A DNA stretch of 64,000 bases from Roseobacter sp. SK209-2-6 (GCF_000169455.1 NZ_AAYC01000010.1:1-64000), one strand, 5' to 3'; counted from the first letter of the stretch, positions 16,970-25,265 are shown. Notes: a model not told the origin generated them from the letters alone. Program-made: numbers and translations.

Positions 16970-17458
16970 ATGTCCCTGAAATCCGTTGTTGCTGCGGCTG
17001 TTGCTGCCGTTGTGTTTGCTGGCGCTGCCTATGCTGAAGGCGCCAAGATCATGGTGCATGACCAATATGCGCGCGTTTCTGCCAAAGCCTCCAAGAGTGG
17101 CGCTGCCTTCATGGAAATCATGAACATGGCATCTGAAGCGGATCAATTGATTGCCGCACGTTCTGATGTCGCCAAGCGGGTGGAATTGCACACCCATATG
17201 GAAAGTGGCGATGGCATCATGAAGATGATGCATGTGGAAGAGGGCTTTGCCATCCCTGCTGGCGGTATGCACAAGCTGCAGCGTGGTGGCGACCATGTGA
17301 TGTTCATGGGTCTCAACCAGTCGCTGGAACATGGGGATACGGTCAAAGTGACCCTGGTGTTCCAGAATGCTGGTGAAGTGGAGATCGAGATCCCGGTGGA
17401 TCTGGAACGCAAACCCGCCGAAGGTGGGCACATGGATCACTCGAGCCATTCGAACTGA
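16970..17458 (+). CDS. Periplasmic copper chaperone PCuAC
   Basis: The 162-residue protein begins with a signal peptide cleaved near A-Y-A-E (residue 22) and has the PCuAC cupredoxin-like domain: H74-T-H76-M77, Met residues 84-87, M100-H101 and H109-V-M111, matching the H-x-M copper(I) ligands. The C-terminus adds a His-rich tail (H-M-D-H-S-S-H-S-N). PCuAC proteins deliver Cu(I) to the CuA or CuB centre of cytochrome oxidase. An AAGGAGA ribosome site precedes the ATG. The gene is likely cotranscribed with the upstream CPDC protein. Confidence 0.9.
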   Translation: MSLKSVVAAAVAAVVFAGAAYAEGAKIMVHDQYARVSAKASKSGAAFMEIMNMASEADQLIAARSDVAKRVELHTHMESGDGIMKMMHVEEGFAIPAGGMHKLQRGGDHVMFMGLNQSLEHGDTVKVTLVFQNAGEVEIEIPVDLERKPAEGGHMDHSSHSN

Positions 17459-17484
17459 TTTGTTGCTTCAGTCGTGACTCATGG

Positions 17485-17514
17485 CCCGCTGCATCCTGAT
17501 GCAGCGGGTTTTTT
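17485..17514 (+). terminator. PCuAC terminator
   Basis: CCCGCTGCAT and ATGCAGCGGG enclose a CCTG loop and are followed by six Ts at 17509-17514. It lies against the stop codon of the convergent sirtuin gene. Confidence 0.9.
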
Positions 17515-18214
17515 ATGTGAGCAGAGCCGCTACCCATTCTGGGACGGTCTCTGTTGCAGGACCAAACCGATGGCTGTGAAAGCGATTGGCCAGATCGGAA
17601 GGCTCCAGGTTGATTTCCAGGGTTTCTGCCCCAAAGGATCGGGCCGCCTCGACAAAGCCGGCTGCCGGATAGACCTGGGCGGAGGTTCCAATGGCAACAA
17701 ACAGGCTGGCTTCGCTTAGATGTGCCTCGATCTCCTCCATCGCATAGGGGATTTCACCAAACCAAACGATGTCGGGTCGCGCCGACGGTGCGCTAGAGTG
17801 AGGGCAGGTGGTTTCAGGTTCCATCTCATCAGGGGCAGGCCAGCGGTGGTCACAGGTCGCGCAGAGTGCGCCTTCCAATACGCCATGCATATGGATCACG
17901 TTCCGCGCACCGCCCTTCTCATGCAGGCTGTCGACATTCTGCGTTACAATCACCACTTCGCCGGGAAAGTGCTCTTGCAGCTGTGCAAGGGCTTGATGGG
18001 CCTTATTTGCTTTGGCTTCAGCCGCTTGAATGCGGCGGGCGTTGTAAAAATCATGCACCAACCTTGGATTTCGGGCAAAGCCTTCAGGCGTTGCCACATC
18101 TTCGATTGCATGCTGCGCCCAAAGCCCGCCCTCATCACGAAACGTACCTAGTCCGCTTTCGGCTGATATGCCCGCGCCGGTCAGGATAACAATTTTCTCG
18201 CGCTTTGCTTGCAT
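17513..18214 (-). CDS. cobB: NAD-dependent protein deacylase, sirtuin
   Basis: A 233-residue class III-type sirtuin: G-A-G-I-S-A-E-S-G near residues 13-21, T-F-R-D, T-Q-N-V-D-S-L-H, and catalytic His110 in H-M-H-G. Tyr57 and Arg60 form the Y-x-x-R motif that lets CobB/SIRT5 types remove succinyl groups as well as acetyl groups. The zinc module is unusual: C118-A-T-C121 and C137-P-H-S140, so the fourth Cys is Ser, with a His beside it. The frame is open upstream, but the ATG at 18214 gives the family N-terminus. Divergent from the LMW-PTP gene across 47 bases. Confidence 0.92.
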   Translation of the reverse strand: MQAKREKIVILTGAGISAESGLGTFRDEGGLWAQHAIEDVATPEGFARNPRLVHDFYNARRIQAAEAKANKAHQALAQLQEHFPGEVVIVTQNVDSLHEKGGARNVIHMHGVLEGALCATCDHRWPAPDEMEPETTCPHSSAPSARPDIVWFGEIPYAMEEIEAHLSEASLFVAIGTSAQVYPAAGFVEAARSFGAETLEINLEPSDLANRFHSHRFGPATETVPEWVAALLT

Positions 18215-18261
18215 CGCTTGACTTCCCTGTCTTAACACAGCCCCAAGGAGGAATGGCCACC

Positions 18262-18711
18262 ATGACGCAAAAAGTGCTCTTTGTCTGCCTGGGAAATATC
18301 TGTCGCTCACCTGCGGCAGAGGGGGTCTTTCGCTCTCTTTGCCCCAACGTCGCGACCGATAGTGCTGGCACGGCAAGTTACCATGTCGGAGATCCCCCCT
18401 ATGGGGCAATGCAGCAAGCAATCAGGGGTAGGGGTTTTGACATCTCGGACCTGCGGGCGCGGCAGTTCCGGCCCGTGGATTTCCAGACCTTTGATCTGAT
18501 CGTCGCCATGGATGACAACAATCTGTCAAACATCGAGGCCCTACGACCTAAAGGCAATGAAACGCCCGTGCGGCTCTTTACCGACTATGCGCCGCAATCC
18601 GGCATGGATCACGTTCCTGATCCCTATTACACGCGGGATTTTGAGGGCTGTCTGGACCTTATTGAGGCCGCGGCAAAGGGGCTGAGAGACAGTCTTGGAG
18701 GAGACGGTTAG
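18262..18711 (+). CDS. Low molecular weight protein-tyrosine phosphatase
   Basis: A 149-residue phosphatase with the P-loop C9-L-G-N-I-C-R15-S and the general acid Asp120 in V-P-D-P-Y-Y. It dephosphorylates phosphotyrosine or related substrates in the cytoplasm. The ATG at 18262 is chosen because the AAGGAGG site at 18245-18251 is 10 bases upstream; an in-frame ATG at 18253 would be too close. Its stop codon overlaps the stop of the convergent LysR gene by four bases. Confidence 0.92.
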   Translation: MTQKVLFVCLGNICRSPAAEGVFRSLCPNVATDSAGTASYHVGDPPYGAMQQAIRGRGFDISDLRARQFRPVDFQTFDLIVAMDDNNLSNIEALRPKGNETPVRLFTDYAPQSGMDHVPDPYYTRDFEGCLDLIEAAAKGLRDSLGGDG

Positions 18712-19685
18712 AATTGACCTTCGACCAGTTTGAACTCTTCCGCGAGCCATGGGAGGCGATTGACCGCAGGTTCCACCATTTGCCGCCGCAGCAGATCTAG
18801 CGTGGTCTGGGCCACCGTACGGGGCAGCTGATCAGCCCAGTCCCTGCTGGTGAACAGAGAAATGGTGCGCGCGGAATTGCCAAAGGGCAGAGGGTAGGCT
18901 TCAATCTGGTCGTGGAAACGCACGGCCCGCATATAGCCCAGAGGAGTCGTGATCGCCCAGCCGATACGGCGGGCAACCATCGCCATAAGGGCAAGGTGAG
19001 ACCCGACTTCAAAGCGGTTTTCAAATTCGGCTTGAGCCCGCTGCAGCTGCGCCTCGATCTGTTGCGCGATCATCTGATCCCCCGCATAGCGCAGGAAAGG
19101 CAGGCTGCTCAGCTGATCTAGAACGCCGCTAGCATCGCTGAAGAACCCATTGGGGGCCACCAGAATGAAGGGATCGCGCACCAGCGGGTATTCGATAAGC
19201 CCCTCATGCAGCTCCCCTGTAGTGGCGGAGATTGCGATGTGAATGTCCTCTGCCTCGATTGCCCGCAGGATTTCGAGGCTGGAGGCGGTGATCATCTTGA
19301 ACCGGCACTGTGATAGGCGCTCCGCCAAGGCAGTGACCAGGCGCGGTGTTAGATCATTGTCGAAATCATCGATCAGTCCAATGGAGAGGGCCGGCAGATG
19401 GCTGAGATCTGTCATCGACAGCTCGCTCTGCGCTAGGCGCAGCTCCGACAGAACTGCTTCGGTGCGGGCCAGGAAATTGCGACCAGCAGAGGTGGGAACC
19501 ATAGGGCGACGGCTATGATCAACCAGATCTGTTCCCAGCGCTTTCTCAAGGTTTCGCAACTGCTGGCTGACAGCAGGCTGGCTGAGGCCGGTGACTTCAG
19601 CGGTTTGTGCAACAGAGCCCGTCTTGGCAAGGGTCTCAAAGACCTCCAGACCCCTAAGGGTAACGCCCTTTATCAACATGCACAT
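18708..19685 (-). CDS. LysR family transcriptional regulator
   Basis: The 325-residue protein has an N-terminal winged helix-turn-helix (L-E-V-F-E-T-L-A-K-T-G-S-V-A-Q-T-A near residues 13-29; S-Q-P-A-V-S-Q-Q-L-R-N-L-E) and a C-terminal periplasmic-binding-like effector domain. It may start at Met3 instead of Met1. There is no divergent target gene next to it; the closest upstream gene lies 249 bases away in the same direction, so its regulon is unknown. Confidence 0.9.
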   Translation of the reverse strand: MCMLIKGVTLRGLEVFETLAKTGSVAQTAEVTGLSQPAVSQQLRNLEKALGTDLVDHSRRPMVPTSAGRNFLARTEAVLSELRLAQSELSMTDLSHLPALSIGLIDDFDNDLTPRLVTALAERLSQCRFKMITASSLEILRAIEAEDIHIAISATTGELHEGLIEYPLVRDPFILVAPNGFFSDASGVLDQLSSLPFLRYAGDQMIAQQIEAQLQRAQAEFENRFEVGSHLALMAMVARRIGWAITTPLGYMRAVRFHDQIEAYPLPFGNSARTISLFTSRDWADQLPRTVAQTTLDLLRRQMVEPAVNRLPWLAEEFKLVEGQF

Positions 19686-19801
19686 ACTCCAAAAAAACTA
19701 ATCAAACTTTCCCGTTCACGGCAGGCCTAAACCGGTGCGGGGTATGTTTGCAACCGTTTTTCTCCCTAGAGTGGAAGAGGTTAGATCAGTTCCACAGATT
19801 C

Positions 19802-19823
19802 GCCACAGGTTGCCGGTTGTGGC
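19802..19823. repeat. Inverted repeat GCCACA-N10-TGTGGC
   Basis: Perfect 6-base arms, 7 if the flanking C and less regular A are considered, are separated by 10 bases, 117 bases upstream of the LysR gene start. It could be an operator or a small hairpin. The surrounding 19690-19930 region is AT-rich and shows no gene. Confidence 0.3.
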
Positions 19824-19934
19824 ATCCTATCTAATTTATGAAATATAATTGAAACGGAATGTAAAGCCAAAGTCGCAGTGAAACATCACTTCTTCCAAGA
19901 GTGCGTTATGCGGCTAAAATGGCAGGGATCAGTG

Positions 19935-20276
19935 CTAGCTGCAGGTTTTTGCGGCGCTGTCACCAAAGAGCTTATAGCGCTCCCAGAGCCGTGCGTCGCG
20001 ACTGCTGTCTGACTGACGGGTAACCTGCGCCTGATGCGGGTCGGCAAACCATTTTGAGACGGTCTTGCGCTCAGCGGTGGTGAGTTTCACATTGGCCACT
20101 TTTTGGATGCAGCGGCAGAGGGAGGGGTTTGCGGCGGAGCGATCCGATTGACGGCAGGCGCGCTCGATTGCGCCTGCTTCGGCAGCAGGTGCCAGAGCAA
20201 CGGTGACAGAAAGAGCCTGCAGAGCCACAACCAACCCAAGCCCCGCTGTGCGCAGAGAGATCATCCGAGCCTTCAT
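19935..20276 (-). CDS. Small exported protein, unknown function
   Basis: A 113-residue protein with a signal peptide (residues 1-35, ending A-E-A-G-A). The mature part has four Cys (A-C-R-Q, S-L-C-R-C, final T-C-S), probably in disulfides, with W-F-A-D-P and L-W-E-R-Y-K-L-F-G motifs. Similar small periplasmic proteins seem common in Rhodobacteraceae, but I do not know a function. Reading-frame quality, signal peptide and Cys pattern support a real gene. Confidence 0.7.
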   Translation of the reverse strand: MKARMISLRTAGLGLVVALQALSVTVALAPAAEAGAIERACRQSDRSAANPSLCRCIQKVANVKLTTAERKTVSKWFADPHQAQVTRQSDSSRDARLWERYKLFGDSAAKTCS

Positions 20277-20454
20277 CCTACTGTCCTTTTTGTCTGCCGG
20301 GTGGTCTTTGCCACCCCGGAATGGGCGGCACTATGGCCAAAGCTGCCTGAGTCGGCAATCGTGGTTAACACCGGTTCAAAATTGCGCAGGAATTTGCCTG
20401 ACCGTCTTTTCCTCGCATCGTCGATTGGCAACTCATTGGGACTGCAAGCTCACA

Positions 20455-20475
20455 TGACCGGCAGGAAGCCGGTCA
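20455..20475. repeat. Stem-loop, 8-base stem, AGGAA loop
   Basis: TGACCGGC and GCCGGTCA form a perfect stem around AGGAA. A purine loop resembling a Shine-Dalgarno core is presented on the + strand. No T tract follows. Confidence 0.45.
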
Positions 20476-20564
20476 GCGCTCAACCTAGGTCAGGCGCCGA
20501 TCTTCGGTGCAATCATTTTGCTAGTTGAAGGACAGCAAGCGTTCGCCCGGGTGGGTGCGGAACG

Positions 20565-20613
20565 CGCCCGCCGTGGGGCGGGCGGACGCGTGCCCGTCAC
20601 AGCCGTGACGGGC
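20565..20613. repeat. Two adjacent perfect GC-rich stem-loops
   Basis: CGCCCGCC/GGCGGGCG (20565-20572 with 20577-20584, loop GTGG) is followed after seven bases by GCCCGTCAC/GTGACGGGC (20592-20600 with 20605-20613, loop AGCC). The second stem ends 19 bases beyond the stop of the accessory gene at 20632. The lack of U tracts makes a simple terminator doubtful. Confidence 0.55.
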
Positions 20614-20631
20614 GAGTCTCAAACAGAGGGG

Positions 20632-21783
20632 CTAGTGCGCAAGTGAGGTGAGAAATTTACCTATTGCTTTGGCCACAGCGTCTATCGACCCAGGTTTTAC
20701 GATTTCGGTTGCGCCAACTGGCCCCATAGTAGCCCCAAAGGCTTTTGCCGCAGCCTTTACCGAGACATCCATTGTTGCACCGCAATAGGCCGCAATCCTC
20801 AGCGCTATTTCAGACAGGGATTGGGCAACGCGTTTCAGAACGCTGGGCGAGGGTTCTGGCTTAGCAAGTTCGGTTTCCAGTTCTTCAATGTCCGACCAGA
20901 TCAAGACAAGGTCTTTCTTGAAGGCCTTGGCGTTTGGACCATCCATCGGCGGGCCGCCGTTGTCGCCGATCTGCGGGTTTCTGGCTAGGGCCTGTTGCTG
21001 TGCGCTCAGTTGCTCTTTGAGGGTGGCAACCTCTTGCTCTAACTCAAACTTCGTACGAATACGCTCGATTTCTTTGGCGACGGCTTCGGGGCCTGCTTCC
21101 CAGACGGCGTCTTCAATCAGCGCCACCCGGCGTTGCAGCTCCCAGTCGAGCGGTTTGCCGTCGAGGAAGCCTTGAAACCAAGCGGTCCAAAATGCCCAAG
21201 TTGTAGAGCCCTCCATTGTGTGGCGAAAACTCGCCCAGGCCCCTAAGGTGGAGGCGCTAGCTATGTTTGCCGGCCACAGAGGCTTCTCAAGCACGTCATG
21301 TGAATCCAAATACTGCCCAGGTTCCGGATCTGTAAGAGCAGCTGAGAGCGCCCATTTGCCACCAGTTTTGTCCGATGCACTAAATGAAACTGTGTCTCCT
21401 GCGCTTCCAGCGTAGCCATCAAAGGAAATTGCGGTGGCTGAGCTAACTGCTGCAAGTTCGGGGTTTCTTGTTGCGTTGGAAAAGTCTTTCAGAGTTGCAG
21501 GATAAGCTAGCTCACGTGTCAAATTCTGAAAGGTCCACCGGCCCTCCACCGAAAGTTCCCTGGTGGCTAGCTGGGCTAGGCTCAACAGCGCGCGCAATGA
21601 ATGGAGCTCAGTTCTTGGGGACTGAAAGTAGTTCGGTCCGTCTGCGAGTATCAAAGGTACGCCCCTCAGGGCGGCCCGAACTCCGACAGCAATAGCCATT
21701 TCGGTTTCTTGTGCTTTAAGCCAATACTCTAGGGCCGCGACGCTGTCTATCTTAGAGAAATCGCCCAAATCAGTCTTCCACAT
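20632..21783 (-). CDS. Accessory protein with IGDNGGPPMD motif
   Basis: A 383-residue protein without a recognisable enzyme domain. Visible parts are an N-terminal region with A-L-E-Y-W-L and A-L-R-G-V-P (residues 17-45), a Trp-rich segment at 196-230 (W-A-F-W-T-A-W-F-Q-G-F-L-D-G-K-P-L-D-W), a coiled coil at about 235-266, the motif I-G-D-N-G-G-P-P-M-D at 272-281 and an alpha-helical C-terminus. The motif is a variant of I-G-H-N-G-G-P-P-L-D, seen in many uncharacterised alphaproteobacterial accessory proteins. No signal peptide. Base composition looks more AT-rich than neighbours. No clear ribosome site precedes the ATG. Function unknown. Confidence 0.75.
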   Translation of the reverse strand: MWKTDLGDFSKIDSVAALEYWLKAQETEMAIAVGVRAALRGVPLILADGPNYFQSPRTELHSLRALLSLAQLATRELSVEGRWTFQNLTRELAYPATLKDFSNATRNPELAAVSSATAISFDGYAGSAGDTVSFSASDKTGGKWALSAALTDPEPGQYLDSHDVLEKPLWPANIASASTLGAWASFRHTMEGSTTWAFWTAWFQGFLDGKPLDWELQRRVALIEDAVWEAGPEAVAKEIERIRTKFELEQEVATLKEQLSAQQQALARNPQIGDNGGPPMDGPNAKAFKKDLVLIWSDIEELETELAKPEPSPSVLKRVAQSLSEIALRIAAYCGATMDVSVKAAAKAFGATMGPVGATEIVKPGSIDAVAKAIGKFLTSLAH

Positions 21784-21851
21784 TCAAATAACTGCTTTGC
21801 AGCTTACACGCCCGCTTGACCACGGCCAGAATCCAAATCATATCCCCATCC

Positions 21852-23651
21852 ATGACTGATCTGGCCAAAATCCGCAATTTCTCCATCGTCGCCCATATCG
21901 ACCATGGCAAATCCACCCTCGCTGACCGGCTCATCCAAGAGACCGGAACAGTGGAGGACCGCGATATGAAGGCGCAGCTCCTCGACTCGATGGATATCGA
22001 GCGCGAGCGCGGCATCACCATCAAGGCCAACACGGTCCGGATCGAATACAACGCCGAAGACGGTGAGCACTATGTGCTGAACCTTATCGACACCCCCGGC
22101 CACGTCGATTTTGCCTATGAGGTCTCCCGCTCCATGCGTGCGGTTGAAGGTTCCTTGCTGGTGGTTGACAGTACCCAGGGTGTTGAAGCGCAGACATTGG
22201 CCAATGTCTATCACGCTATTGAGGCGGATCATGAGATCGTGCCGGTGCTGAACAAGATCGACCTGCCGGCCTCTGACTGCGACCGGGTGGCGGAGCAGAT
22301 CGAGGATGTGATCGGCATCGACGCGACCGAGGCCATTCAGGTCTCTGCCAAGACCGGTCAGGGTATCCGCGAAACGCTGGAAAGCATCGTGCACAAACTG
22401 CCCGCCCCAACCGGCGACCGCGATGCGCCGCTGAAGGCGATGCTGGTGGACAGCTGGTATGACGCCTATCTCGGCGTGATCGTTCTGGTGCGGATCATGG
22501 ACGGCGTCCTGAAGAAGGGCGACAAGGTCAAGATGCTCTCCAACGGGTCGGTGCATCATGTGGACCGCATTGGCGTCTTCCGCCCCGAGATGACCGTGAT
22601 TGACGAGCTGGGACCGGGCGAGATTGGCTTCCTCACCGCTTCGATCAAGCAGGTGCGCGACACCCGCGTGGGTGACACCATCACCCATGAGAAAAAGGGC
22701 ACAGAAGATGCGCTGCCCGGCTTTAAGCCCGCGCAGCCGGTGGTCTTCTGCGGGCTCTTCCCGGTGGACAGTGCCGAGTTCGAAGACCTGCGCGATGCGA
22801 TTGATAAACTGGCACTGAACGACGCCTCCTTCTCCTATGAAATGGAGACCTCGGCGGCGCTGGGCTTTGGCTTCCGCTGCGGTTTCCTGGGCCTCTTGCA
22901 CCTGGAGGTGATCCGCGACCGGATCGAGCGCGAGTATGATATCGAGCTGATCACCACCGCGCCGAGCGTGGTCTATCACGTCTATATGAAAGACGGGACC
23001 ATGATTGATCTGCACAACCCGGCTGATATGCCGGATCTGTCGGTGGTGGATCACTTGGAAGAGCCGCGCATCAAGGCGACCATCCTGGTGCCGGATGAAT
23101 ATCTGGGCGATGTGCTGAAGCTCTGCCAGGAGCGGCGCGGGGTGCAGATGGATCTGACCTACGCGGGCAGCCGTGCCATGGCGGTCTATGACCTGCCGCT
23201 GAATGAGGTGGTCTTTGATTTCTACGACCGGCTGAAATCGGTGACCAAGGGCTATGCCTCTTTTGACTATCAGATGACCGGCTATCAGACCGATAATCTG
23301 GTCAAGATGTCGGTGCTGGTGAACGATGAGCCGGTGGATGCGCTGTCGATGATGGTGCACCGGGACCGCGCCGAGCAGCGTGGTCGCGCCATGTGTGAAA
23401 AGCTGAAAGAGCTGATCCCGCGTCACATGTTCAAGATCCCGATCCAGGCGGCTATCGGCGGCAAGGTTATCGCGCGTGAGACATTGTCTGCGATGCGCAA
23501 GGACGTGACCGCAAAATGCTACGGCGGCGACGCAACCCGGAAGAAGAAACTGCTGGAAAAGCAGAAGAAGGGTAAGAAAAAAATGCGTCAGTTCGGCAAG
23601 GTCGACATCCCGCAAGAGGCCTTTATCAGCGCCCTGAAGATGGATAGCTGA
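21852..23651 (+). CDS. lepA: Elongation factor 4 (LepA)
   Basis: A 599-residue translational GTPase: G1 A-H-I-D-H-G-K-S-T near residues 14-22, [12 protein letters not shown] and the LepA-specific C-terminus ([13 protein letters not shown]). EF4 binds ribosomes and is linked to back-translocation or initiation quality control. The frame is open upstream to 21816, but the ATG at 21852 gives the family N-terminus ([10 protein letters not shown]). Divergent from the accessory gene, 68 bases apart. No strong ribosome site is visible. Confidence 0.96.
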   Translation: MTDLAKIRNFSIVAHIDHGKSTLADRLIQETGTVEDRDMKAQLLDSMDIERERGITIKANTVRIEYNAEDGEHYVLNLIDTPGHVDFAYEVSRSMRAVEGSLLVVDSTQGVEAQTLANVYHAIEADHEIVPVLNKIDLPASDCDRVAEQIEDVIGIDATEAIQVSAKTGQGIRETLESIVHKLPAPTGDRDAPLKAMLVDSWYDAYLGVIVLVRIMDGVLKKGDKVKMLSNGSVHHVDRIGVFRPEMTVIDELGPGEIGFLTASIKQVRDTRVGDTITHEKKGTEDALPGFKPAQPVVFCGLFPVDSAEFEDLRDAIDKLALNDASFSYEMETSAALGFGFRCGFLGLLHLEVIRDRIEREYDIELITTAPSVVYHVYMKDGTMIDLHNPADMPDLSVVDHLEEPRIKATILVPDEYLGDVLKLCQERRGVQMDLTYAGSRAMAVYDLPLNEVVFDFYDRLKSVTKGYASFDYQMTGYQTDNLVKMSVLVNDEPVDALSMMVHRDRAEQRGRAMCEKLKELIPRHMFKIPIQAAIGGKVIARETLSAMRKDVTAKCYGGDATRKKKLLEKQKKGKKKMRQFGKVDIPQEAFISALKMDS

Positions 23652-23704
23652 GCCCCGGCGACTACCCGAGAGCAGGTTCTTTGCTCTGCGTTGAATACCA
23701 AAAG

Positions 23705-23727
23705 CGAGGCTTCGGCCTCGTTTTTTT
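23705..23727 (+). terminator. lepA terminator
   Basis: CGAGGC and GCCTCG enclose a TTCG tetraloop, followed by seven Ts (23721-23727). A classical intrinsic terminator 53 bases after the lepA stop. Confidence 0.93.
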
Positions 23728-23873
23728 GCCTCTACCTATCATTTAGGCGTTTCAGTTGTGGATGGGCGGCCAGCTATGGGTTCTCGCTAGAGGAGAGTGT
23801 TTTACGATGATTTTGGCAGGGGCGCCTCCTTACCATCAAATCTGCGAAACACTCCCCAGATCTCGCGAGTGGG

Positions 23874-23887
23874 TTGATCCGCGTCAA
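23874..23887. promoter_or_regulatory. FNR/CRP-type box upstream of DksA-like gene
   Basis: TTGATCCGCGTCAA matches the FNR consensus TTGAT-N4-ATCAA with a single changed base in the second half. A possible -10 (TTTGAT at 23915-23920) would place the box near -46, suited to activation. Rhodobacteraceae carry FnrL and Dnr-type regulators that use such sites under low oxygen. Inference from sequence only. Confidence 0.5.
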
Positions 23888-23946
23888 AGTGATACACTTG
23901 TTATTGGGGTTGGCTTTGATGGGTCAGCTGAATGGGAGGATCAGAA

Positions 23947-24261
23947 ATGGATCTTTTACAATACAAGCAGGTACTTTCGGCGCGGCGTAAGGCCTTGACT
24001 GGGCACCTGGTTGAGGTTGAGCATGATTTGGATGCGCCACAGCCAAGCGATTGGGAGGATCGCGCCTCGGAGCGGCAGGGCGATGAGGTGCTGGAGCGTC
24101 TTGGTCTCAAGGAACTGGAGGAGCTTCGCCAGATTGATGCCGCGCTCGCAAGACTGCGGGAGGGCTCTTATGGGTTTTGTCAGATTTGTGGAGATGGGAT
24201 AAACCCAGAGCGGTTGAGCACTCTTCCTGCGACACCCTTTTGTAGCAGCTGTGCGCAATAA
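23947..24261 (+). CDS. DksA/TraR family C4 zinc-finger protein
   Basis: A 104-residue protein: an N-terminal helical region (residues 1-70), then the zinc finger C-Q-I-C and C-S-S-C near residues 78-102, spaced as in TraR/DksA. It is shorter than DksA (about 150 residues), closer to TraR/YbiI types that bind the RNA polymerase secondary channel. The ATG at 23947 follows GGGAGGA. A preceding FNR-like box suggests oxygen control. The frame extends a few codons upstream to 23932, but that would overlap the ribosome site. Confidence 0.88.
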   Translation: MDLLQYKQVLSARRKALTGHLVEVEHDLDAPQPSDWEDRASERQGDEVLERLGLKELEELRQIDAALARLREGSYGFCQICGDGINPERLSTLPATPFCSSCAQ

Positions 24262-24480
24262 GCGCGAAGCCTGGCTGCGGGCGGATCTTTGCGAGAGGGC
24301 AAATTGTGGCGTATCTTTTGGTGGTCCTTGAGAGTTGTCGCCGAGAGGCCGTAGATGGAATTCGGCCACAAAATGTTGCGCAAAGTGCCTTGGCCCGCCA
24401 AAAGCGCAAAGGCCCCGTTGCCGCTCCGGCGGGGATGTGGCACAACCCTTGCTAACCGACTGAACAGATGAGTTTAGCAT

Positions 24481-25134
24481 ATGACCGATTTCGCCGAACG
24501 CCGCCGCATGATGGTTGACACGCAGGTCCGCCCTTCGGATGTGACCAAATACCCAATTATCGAGGCTCTGCTTTCTGTACCGCGCGAAGAATTTGTACCC
24601 GTTGCGCAGAAAGAAGGCGCCTATGCGGATCGCAACATGGAGCTGGGAGGCGGCCGGTCGCTGCTAGAAGCACGCACATTGGCGAAGGTTTTGGATGCGC
24701 TAGATATCCAACCAAATGAACTGGTGCTGGATGTTGCTTGCGGGCAGGGCTACTCCACCGCCGTAGCAGCGCAGATGGCAGAGATGGTCATTGGCGTGGA
24801 AGAAGACGAAACAATGGCCGCTGAAGCGCAGGAGCAGCTTTCGACAATTGGCGCGGACAATGCCATCGTGCATATGGGCCCTCTGACCGAAGGTGCTGCC
24901 GAACATGGCCCCTATGATGTCATCATGGTTCAGGGCGGGGTGGAAACTGTACCCGAAGGGCTCTTGAACCAGTTGAAAGATGGCGGGCGCATTGCTGTTC
25001 TCTTCATGACCGGATCACTTGGTGAAGTGAAGATCGGTTACAAAAACGCAGGTCGCATCTCTTGGCGATTTGAGTTCAATGCCGGTGCGGCGGTATTGCC
25101 TGGTTTTGAACAGCCAAGGTCCTTTGCCTTGTGA
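24481..25134 (+). CDS. PCMT-family protein methyltransferase
   Basis: A 217-residue protein of the protein-L-isoaspartate O-methyltransferase family. It has the M-M-V-D-T-Q-V-R-P-S-D-V and P-R-E-E-F-V-P N-terminal motifs and the SAM-binding loop V-L-D-V-A-C-G-Q-G-Y-S-T near residues 82-93. True PCMTs repair isoaspartate, but this branch is often found beside tolC in Rhodobacteraceae and its substrate is not certain. tolC follows after 131 bases in the same direction. A weak GATGAG site precedes the ATG. Confidence 0.85.
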   Translation: MTDFAERRRMMVDTQVRPSDVTKYPIIEALLSVPREEFVPVAQKEGAYADRNMELGGGRSLLEARTLAKVLDALDIQPNELVLDVACGQGYSTAVAAQMAEMVIGVEEDETMAAEAQEQLSTIGADNAIVHMGPLTEGAAEHGPYDVIMVQGGVETVPEGLLNQLKDGGRIAVLFMTGSLGEVKIGYKNAGRISWRFEFNAGAAVLPGFEQPRSFAL

Positions 25135-25191
25135 TTTTCAAAGGCCAATCCGGTTGTGGGGGTGCGCCTTTGCATAAAGGATTGAACATTT

Positions 25192-25213
25192 TGGCAGCCC
25201 AAAGGGGCTGCCA
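25192..25213 (+). repeat. Perfect stem-loop in tolC leader
   Basis: TGGCAGCCC and GGGCTGCCA form a 9-base stem around AAAG, 53 bases before the tolC ATG, without a T tract. It may shape the 5' end of the tolC mRNA or mark the end of the upstream transcript. Confidence 0.5.
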
Positions 25214-25265
25214 GTACCCATAAACCAACCGCGGCTGGCGGCGCGGCAAACGATAAGGCCACCGA

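Larger units (their letters stand above)
20277..20631. other. Gene-free region with tandem GC hairpins
   Basis: No convincing gene is seen in these 355 bases between two genes of the same direction. It contains several GC-rich stem-loops at 20455-20475, 20541-20563 (bulged), 20565-20584 and 20592-20613, downstream of the accessory gene ending at 20632. None has a T tract. It could be a structured 3' untranslated region or a small RNA. Confidence 0.5.

Noticed and set aside
21804-23615. A 603-codon open frame on the strand opposite lepA
   Set aside because: It mirrors lepA almost exactly; its His/Gln/Arg-rich composition is typical of antisense reading of a high-GC gene, and lepA is unmistakable.
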